NCBI GenBank assembly: GCA_947425785.1
Contig: CANEAY010000001.1
Location: forward strand, 1-64,000
DNA from: an uncultured Pseudoflavonifractor sp.
Lineage (GTDB): Bacteria; Bacillota; Clostridia; Oscillospirales; Oscillospiraceae
Length of the DNA stretch: 64,000 nucleotides
Direction of reading: 5' to 3'
Shown here: piece after piece, positions 58,821-64,000 of the stretch
Position numbering within the stretch: position 1 is the stretch's first letter
Layout of the letters: the number at the start of each line of letters is the position of its first letter
Program-made: the position numbers and the translations under genes
Notes under the pieces: model-generated
Databases searched by the model: none
Told to the model about the DNA's origin: nothing
Seen by the model: only the letters and a program-made list of their open reading frames with translations

Positions 58821-59891
58821 ATGGAAGAGATGAGCGCCGGGCGGCTGCCGGAGAAGAAAAGAGACCTGAATTTAGACCTCATCCGGGGCCTGGCCGCCTT
58901 TTTGGTCATCGCCGTCCACTTTATCATGATGACCGAGTTCTACTACCAGACCATGACCGGCGGGGTCATGTACCTGCTGGGCGTGGTGCGCATGGCCTTT
59001 ATGAACTGCGTGCCCCTGTTCCTGCTGCTCACCGGGTACCTCTGCTGTGAGAAAAAGCTCTCCAAGGGCTACTACCTGGGGGTACTGCGGGTCATCGTGG
59101 CCTACCTGCTGTGCAGCGGGGTGAGCGTCCTCTACCGCTGGTGGCGGCTGGGGGAGGAGATGAGCCTTCTCCACGCCGGGCGCATGGTGCTGGACTACTC
59201 CGGCATCGCCACCGGCTGGTATATCGAGATGTACCTGGGCCTTTTCCTCCTCATTCCCTTCCTCAATATGCTCTGGAGGGGGGCGGAGAGCAGGGGGGCA
59301 CGGAAGGCCCTCATCGTCACCCTCCTGCTCCTGGTGAGCCTGCCGGTGCTGGTGAATGTGAAGTACAGCATTCTCCCCGACTGGTGGAAGGGCGTCTACC
59401 CCCTGGCCTACTACTTCCTGGGGGCCTGGTTCCGCACCTACGGTACCCGCATCTCCTGGAAGAAGGGCCTGCTGGGCTTCCTGTGCGCCATCTTTGCCGG
59501 GGGCGTCCTGGTCTACCTCACCAGCCGGGGGCAGATGTTCCAGTGGACGGAGGCCACCGACTGGGCGGGGCCCACGGTGGTCTGCTCCTCCTGCTGTCTC
59601 TTCCTGCTGCTGCGGCAGGTGAGGCTGGAGGGCCTTCCCAAGGGGGTAAAGTGGTGCATCGCCAAGGGCTCGGAGCTGTCCCTCAACATCTATCTGGTGT
59701 CCTGGTGCTTTGACAACGCCTTCTACCCCGTCATGTGGGAGAGGATACCCGTCTTTATGGATCGGATGGTCTGGTTCCCGGTGATGACCCTGGCGGTGTA
59801 CCTCTGTTCCGCCCTTGTGGCCCAGGTGCTGGAGTGGATCGGGAATATTATCGTCAAGGGGATAAAAAAGCCCCTTCAAAAATTGCTCTGA
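58821..59891 (+). CDS. Acyltransferase 3 family membrane protein
   Basis: A 356-residue multi-helix protein (about ten segments) of the acyltransferase-3 family that O-acetylates surface sugars or similar targets. The N-terminal RDLNLDLIRGLAAFLVIAVH motif includes the usual arginine and histidine. Members are diverse and the acceptor cannot be predicted. It starts 7 bases after the ybeY stop and precedes era, where dgkA and cdd stand in many Firmicutes. Confidence 0.85.
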   Translation: MEEMSAGRLPEKKRDLNLDLIRGLAAFLVIAVHFIMMTEFYYQTMTGGVMYLLGVVRMAFMNCVPLFLLLTGYLCCEKKLSKGYYLGVLRVIVAYLLCSGVSVLYRWWRLGEEMSLLHAGRMVLDYSGIATGWYIEMYLGLFLLIPFLNMLWRGAESRGARKALIVTLLLLVSLPVLVNVKYSILPDWWKGVYPLAYYFLGAWFRTYGTRISWKKGLLGFLCAIFAGGVLVYLTSRGQMFQWTEATDWAGPTVVCSSCCLFLLLRQVRLEGLPKGVKWCIAKGSELSLNIYLVSWCFDNAFYPVMWERIPVFMDRMVWFPVMTLAVYLCSALVAQVLEWIGNIIVKGIKKPLQKLL

Positions 59892-59907
59892 AAGAGAGGA
59901 TCACCTA

Positions 59908-60807
59908 ATGAGTACACAAAAGACCAAGGCCGGCATGATCGCCATCGTGGGCCGGCCCAACGTGGGCAAATCCACCCTCACCAACGCCCTGGTGGGGGAG
60001 AAGATCGCCATTGTCTCCAATAAGCCCCAGACCACCCGCAACCGCATCTGCGCCGTGGTGGACAGGGGGGGCAGCCAGTTCGTCTTCATGGACACTCCCG
60101 GCCTTCACAAGGCCCGCACCCGGCTGGGGGACTATATGGTGGGGGTGGTGCGCCAGAGCGTCAGCGACGTGGACGCCGCCCTCCTGCTGGTGGAGCCTAT
60201 CCCCCACGTGGGGGCCCCGGAGGAGGAGCTGATAAAGCGGCTGGAGGCCCTGAAGGTGCCCACCGTGCTGGTCATCAACAAGATAGACACCGTGAAGAAG
60301 GAGGAGCTTCTGGCCGTCATCGCCGCCTATACGGAACTCCACAGCTTCGCCGCCGTCATGCCCATCTCCGCCAGGGAGGGGGACGGGGTGAAGGCCCTGC
60401 TGGACGAGGTGGAGGGCTATCTCCCCGAAGGGCCCTGGCTCTTCCCGGAGGGGATGACCACCGACCAGCCGGAGCGGCAGGTCTGCGGCGAGATCCTGCG
60501 GGAAAAGCTCCTTCTCTGCCTGGACAAGGAGGTGCCCCACGGTACGGCGGTGGAGCTGACCAAATTTTCCGAGCGGGATGACGAGGTTATCGAGTGCGAC
60601 GCCACCATCTACTGCGAGAAGGAGTCCCACAAGGGCATCATCATCGGTAAAAAGGGCGCCATGCTCAAGAAGATATCCACCCTGGCCCGGGAGGACATGG
60701 AAAAATTCATGGGCACAAAAATTTATTTGCAGACCTGGGTCAAGGTCAAGGAAAACTGGCGGGATAACGTCAATCTCATCCATAACTTCGGCTACCGGGA
60801 AGATTGA
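59908..60807 (+). CDS. era: GTPase Era
   Basis: Essential GTPase that binds the 3' end of 16S rRNA and assists 30S assembly. The 299-residue protein has G1 GRPNVGKST, G2 QTTRNR, G3 DTPGLHK, G4 NKID and G5 SAREGDG, followed by a C-terminal KH domain (GIIIGKKGAMLKKI). Era and YbeY are functionally linked in rRNA maturation, which makes the nearby XRE-YbeY fusion notable. Confidence 0.96.
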   Translation: MSTQKTKAGMIAIVGRPNVGKSTLTNALVGEKIAIVSNKPQTTRNRICAVVDRGGSQFVFMDTPGLHKARTRLGDYMVGVVRQSVSDVDAALLLVEPIPHVGAPEEELIKRLEALKVPTVLVINKIDTVKKEELLAVIAAYTELHSFAAVMPISAREGDGVKALLDEVEGYLPEGPWLFPEGMTTDQPERQVCGEILREKLLLCLDKEVPHGTAVELTKFSERDDEVIECDATIYCEKESHKGIIIGKKGAMLKKISTLAREDMEKFMGTKIYLQTWVKVKENWRDNVNLIHNFGYRED

Positions 60808-60880
60808 CCTCAAAATTTCCCTGACATGATTTTTCCCGTTCTTCGCAAGCTAACTCCAGAGAAAAAAAGGAGGGCCTGCC

Positions 60881-60988
60881 ATGAGCGCCGAAACTGCCTG
60901 GAACATTTTCATTGCCACGGGACTGCCCGAGGCTTATACTGTCTACTGCCGACTGAAGGAGGAGGAGCGTCAGGCCAAAAGTGCCTGA
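60881..60988 (+). CDS. yqzL: YqzL-like small protein
   Basis: A 35-residue product (SAETAWNIFIATGLPEAYTV is its first part) with a strong ribosome site AAAAAAAGGAGG. In Bacillus a small gene, yqzL, sits between era and recO in the same place, and its product has a similar TWxxFxxTGxxxxY pattern. Function is unknown. Position and pattern together support the call despite the small size. Confidence 0.75.
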   Translation: MSAETAWNIFIATGLPEAYTVYCRLKEEERQAKSA

Positions 60989-61000
60989 CGCCCGGTACAT

Positions 61001-61753
61001 ATGGCGCATTTGGTGACCCGGGGCCTGGTGCTCCGGGAGGTCAATTACAAAGAGAGCGACAAGATCCTCACCATTCTGGCGGAGGGTCAGGGCAAGCGCA
61101 CCGTGAAGGCCCAGGGCTGCCGGCGGAAGAACAGTCCCCTGGCGGCCCCGGCCCAGCTTTTGGTCTATTCCGAGATGACCTGGTTCGATTACCAGGACCG
61201 CTGGAGCCTGAAGGAGGCCAACACCCTCAATGAGTTCCGGGGGGTACGGGAAGACCTCTGCAAGCTGGCTCTGGGCTCCTACTTTGCCGAGGTGGCGGAG
61301 ACGGTGGCCGAGGAGGGCCTGGAGACCCCGGGCCTTTTGAGCCTGGTGCTCAACTCCCTCTACGCCCTGGATAAGCTGGACTTTCCCCTGGAGCAGGTGA
61401 AGGCCGCCTTTGAGGTGAAGCTGTGCTGCCTGGCGGGGTATGAGCCTCTGCTGGACGCCTGCGCCGTCTGCGGCGAGGAGCCAAAGGAGCCCCGGCTGAA
61501 CCTCTCCGAGGGAGTGCTCCACTGTGCCCGGTGCCGGGAGGAGCTGGGGGAGGTGGGCATCTCCATGCCCCTGGACGCCGCCTCCCTGGCCGCTCTGCGG
61601 CACGTGGCCTACGGCGAGGCCAAGCGGCTTTTCTCCTTCCGGCTGGAGGGGGAGAGCATGGCCCGCTTCACCGGGGCGGCGGAGAGCTTCCTGCTGACCC
61701 AGCTGGAGCGGGGCTTCCGCACCCTGGATTTTTATAAGGGATTGATGGGATAG
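61001..61753 (+). CDS. recO: DNA repair protein RecO
   Basis: Recombination mediator that helps RecA load on SSB-coated DNA. The 250-residue protein has an N-terminal OB-fold (VTRGLVLREVNYKESDKIL), a helical middle and a zinc-binding cysteine set (CAVC, CARC). The start at 61001 has no clear ribosome site, so translation is probably coupled to yqzL, whose stop is 12 bases upstream. Confidence 0.93.
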   Translation: MAHLVTRGLVLREVNYKESDKILTILAEGQGKRTVKAQGCRRKNSPLAAPAQLLVYSEMTWFDYQDRWSLKEANTLNEFRGVREDLCKLALGSYFAEVAETVAEEGLETPGLLSLVLNSLYALDKLDFPLEQVKAAFEVKLCCLAGYEPLLDACAVCGEEPKEPRLNLSEGVLHCARCREELGEVGISMPLDAASLAALRHVAYGEAKRLFSFRLEGESMARFTGAAESFLLTQLERGFRTLDFYKGLMG

Positions 61754-61783
61754 AAAATTTTGGAGATCCCCCGCTGTTTCTTC

Positions 61784-61812
61784 TTGACAAATGAGTTAGC
61801 ATGTGCTATCTT
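61784..61812 (+). promoter_or_regulatory. Promoter of feoAB
   Basis: TTGACA (61784-61789) and TATCTT (61807-61812) are separated by 17 bases. Confidence 0.8.
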
Positions 61813-61834
61813 GATGAAGTTAGGATATGCTAAC
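61795..61834. promoter_or_regulatory. Twin inverted repeats, candidate iron-repressor sites
   Basis: GTTAGCATGTGCTATC (61795-61810) and GTTAGGATATGCTAAC (61819-61834) are two 16-base imperfect palindromes 24 bases apart. The first overlaps the spacer and -10 box, the second follows the start site. TTAGN6CTAA-type repeats fit a DtxR/IdeR-family metal repressor. Confidence 0.7.
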
Positions 61835-61851
61835 TCACGGAGGCGAAAGAC

Positions 61852-62067
61852 ATGACACTGGATAAAGGAACAGTGGGAGAGAACTACATTGTGGAAAAAA
61901 TGAACCTGCCCCAGCAGGTAGAGCACCGTTTGGAGGCCCTGGGCATGACCCTGGGCACCAGGGTGTCCGTGCTGGGCAGCAAGGATAAAGGCACCCTCAT
62001 CCTCAAGGTGCGGGGCACCCGGTTCGCCATGGGCCGGGGCATCACGGGAAGGATCGAGGTGGTTTGA
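61852..62067 (+). CDS. feoA: Ferrous iron transport protein A
   Basis: A 71-residue SH3-like FeoA domain (NLPQQVEHRLEALGMTLGTR, then VRGTRFAMGRGITGRIEVV). FeoA is a cytoplasmic partner needed for FeoB-mediated Fe(II) uptake. GGAGG lies 8 bases before ATG 61852. The stop codon is separated from the feoB start by one base. Confidence 0.92.
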   Translation: MTLDKGTVGENYIVEKMNLPQQVEHRLEALGMTLGTRVSVLGSKDKGTLILKVRGTRFAMGRGITGRIEVV

Positions 62068-62068
62068 C

Positions 62069-64000
62069 ATGGCCAGAGAGCTGACAGTGGCCTTCATCGG
62101 CAACCCCAACTGCGGCAAGACCACCCTCTTCAACGCCTACACCGGGGCCAACCTGAAGGTGGCCAACTGGCCCGGCGTCACCGTGGAGCGGGTGGAGGGC
62201 ACCATGAAGGATCATGGGCTGAACATCCGCCTGGTGGACCTCCCCGGCACCTACTCCCTCACATCTTACACCATGGAGGAGCAGGTCTCCCGTCAATTCA
62301 TCCTCTCCGACGAGGTGGACGTCATCATCGACGTGGTGGACGCCTCCGCCCTGGAGCGGAACCTCTACCTCACCCTCCAGCTCCTGGAGCTGGGCAAGCC
62401 GGTGGTGGTGGCCCTCAATATGATGGACATTGTGGAGAAGCGGGGCATGGAGATCGACCTGCACCGCCTGCCCGAGATGCTGGGCGCCCCCGTCATCCCT
62501 GTCTCCGGGCGGAAGCGGACAGGGCTGGAAGTGCTCATGCACGCCGCCGCCCACCACGCCGGGGCGGGGCGTCACGACCCCATCATCCATGAGCATGAGT
62601 GGCACAGCCACGGCAAGATGGCCCCCGGCAACAAGCACGAGAAATACGCTATGGTCTATGACGAGCTCATGGAATTCCGTATCGACGCCGTGGAGGAGGC
62701 CCTGAAGCGGAAATGGCCGGCGCTGGAGCCTGCCCGGTGGTACGCCATCAAGCTGCTGGAGGGGGACGAGGAGCTGTGCCGGGCCTATCCCGTGGATCTG
62801 CCCGGCATTTTGGACGAGAGCTGTGGGACGGACATCATCAACCAGAAGTATGACTTCATCGAGGAGATCATGGCGGAAGTGCTGGTGCACCGGGAGGAAA
62901 AGGCAGCCAGCACCGAGAAGGCCGACCGGGTGCTGACCCACCCCATTTGGGGCCTTCCCATCTTCCTGGGCATCATGGCTGTGGTGTTCTTCCTCACCTT
63001 CACCGTTGGCGACTTCCTGGCCGGTTACTTCGAACTGGGCGTGGAGTGGTTCTCCGGCTTTGTGGGGGACACCCTCACCGGCTGGGGGGTGGGGGAGCTG
63101 ATGGTGGCCCTCCTCACCGACGGCGTCATCGCCGGCGTGGGGAGCATCCTGACCCTCCTGCCCAATATCTTCATCCTCTTTTTGGCCCTGGCCTTTTTGG
63201 AGGACACGGGCTATATGGCCCGTGTGGCCTACATCATGGACGGCGTCATGGGCAAAATGGGACTGTCGGGAAGGGCCTTCCTTCCCATGGTGCTGGGCTT
63301 TGGCTGCTCGGTGCCCGCCATCATGGCCTCCCGGGCCCTGGAGAGCCGCCGGGACCGGTTCAAGGTCATGCTGGTGACCCCCTTTATGTCCTGCTCGGCC
63401 CGGCTTCCCATCTATATCCTCTTCTCCCAGCTCTTTTTTGACAAGTATGCCATGCTGGCGGCCTACTCCATGTACCTTATCGGTATCCTGGTGGCCCTGC
63501 TGGTGGCTCTGGTCATCCACACCGCCGAGCGGCGGGGGGGCAGGGAGCGCAATGACCTGCTCATCGAGCTGCCGGAGTACAAGATGCCCTCGGCCCGGAC
63601 AGTGGCGGTGTACGTGTGGGAGAAGGTAAAGGATTACCTCACCAAGGCGGGCACCATCATCTTTGTGGCCTCGGTGCTTTTGTGGTTCGTGCTGAACTTT
63701 GGCCCCGGGGGCTATACCGCCGCCATGGAGGAGAGCTTCGCCAGCCTCATCGGCCATGCCCTGGCCCCCATCCTGGCCCCGGCGGGGCTGGGCTTCTGGC
63801 CGGTGGTGGTGGCCCTTATTGCCGGGGTCTCCGCCAAGGAGGTGGTGGTGTCCTCCACCGCCATCCTCTTCCGGGTGGCCAACGTGAACTCTGCCGCCGG
63901 CATGGCGGCCGTCCACGCCGGACTCTCCGCCCTGGGCTTTGGGCCTCTCAACGCCTACTGCATGATGGTCTTCTGCCTGCTCTATGTCCCCTGTGCCGCC
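62069..64000 (+). CDS. feoB: Ferrous iron transporter FeoB (cut by the window end)
   Basis: N-terminal 644 residues of the Fe(II) permease. The cytoplasmic G domain shows G1 GNPNCGKTT, G3 DLPGTYSL and G4 NMMD. A histidine-rich stretch with nine histidines lies at about 158-190 (IIHEHEWHSHGK). The membrane core begins near residue 293; FGCSVPAIMASRA and PFMSCSARLPIYILFSQLFF are the two Gate motifs with their conserved cysteines. The gene runs off the window at 64000. It is cotranscribed with feoA behind iron-responsive-looking repeats. Confidence 0.95.
   Translation, partial: MARELTVAFIGNPNCGKTTLFNAYTGANLKVANWPGVTVERVEGTMKDHGLNIRLVDLPGTYSLTSYTMEEQVSRQFILSDEVDVIIDVVDASALERNLYLTLQLLELGKPVVVALNMMDIVEKRGMEIDLHRLPEMLGAPVIPVSGRKRTGLEVLMHAAAHHAGAGRHDPIIHEHEWHSHGKMAPGNKHEKYAMVYDELMEFRIDAVEEALKRKWPALEPARWYAIKLLEGDEELCRAYPVDLPGILDESCGTDIINQKYDFIEEIMAEVLVHREEKAASTEKADRVLTHPIWGLPIFLGIMAVVFFLTFTVGDFLAGYFELGVEWFSGFVGDTLTGWGVGELMVALLTDGVIAGVGSILTLLPNIFILFLALAFLEDTGYMARVAYIMDGVMGKMGLSGRAFLPMVLGFGCSVPAIMASRALESRRDRFKVMLVTPFMSCSARLPIYILFSQLFFDKYAMLAAYSMYLIGILVALLVALVIHTAERRGGRERNDLLIELPEYKMPSARTVAVYVWEKVKDYLTKAGTIIFVASVLLWFVLNFGPGGYTAAMEESFASLIGHALAPILAPAGLGFWPVVVALIAGVSAKEVVVSSTAILFRVANVNSAAGMAAVHAGLSALGFGPLNAYCMMVFCLLYVPCAA

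Overview
The window looks like chromosomal DNA of a GC-rich, spore-forming, Gram-positive Clostridia bacterium, most likely an Oscillospiraceae-type gut anaerobe. This rests on sporulation genes (yqfC, yqfD, gerQ-like, cwlJ), S-layer-homology surface proteins, the Firmicutes order yqfC-yqfD-phoH-ybeY-era-yqzL-recO, consensus Firmicutes promoters and GGAGG ribosome sites. No phage, plasmid, rRNA or CRISPR module is visible. The taxon is an inference, not a database result. The first 220 bases are low-complexity G/C runs and look like a poor contig edge.

Layout. 0.3-6.4 kb (minus): an IclR regulator, two M24-fold proteins lacking most metal ligands, and a DctP-DctQ-DctM TRAP transporter form one operon. 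6.6 kb: tRNA-Thr(CGT). 6.8-13.4 kb: a DUF624 protein diverges from a sugar ABC transporter, LacI regulator and MalQ; LacI-type operators sit on both divergent promoters. 13.5-23.4 kb: surface proteins (transglutaminase plus leucine-rich repeats, SLH protein, SLH-M13 peptidase) and a gerQ-cwlJ spore germination pair. 23.5-36.9 kb: housekeeping and DNA repair (pyrE, radC, uvrB with an apparent LexA box, uvrA, recD2) with small unknown proteins between.

37-47.4 kb: a peptide/glutamate catabolism locus with two tandem CPG2-like M20 peptidases, an unusual three-part regulator, three tandem PepT-like M20 peptidases, a GltS-like carrier and a cytoplasmic gamma-glutamyltransferase-like enzyme. 47.5-53.5 kb: DUF1275 protein, ComF-like protein, MreB, a secreted unknown, MurC and a short CCA-adding enzyme. 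53.5-54.7 kb: an AT-rich PD-(D/E)XK nuclease gene with its own promoter and terminator, probably acquired. 54.8-61.8 kb: the yqfC-recO cluster, interrupted between phoH and ybeY by a REP-associated transposase, a small divergent gene and an XRE regulator that is fused in frame to YbeY. 61.8-64 kb: feoA and the start of feoB behind twin inverted repeats typical of an iron repressor.

The most unusual items are the XRE-YbeY fusion with its consensus-promoter/operator switch, the transposase gene that carries two inverted copies of a REP-like palindrome inside its own reading frame, the paired metal-ligand-less M24 proteins in a TRAP operon, and the five-peptidase locus with its atypical regulator.
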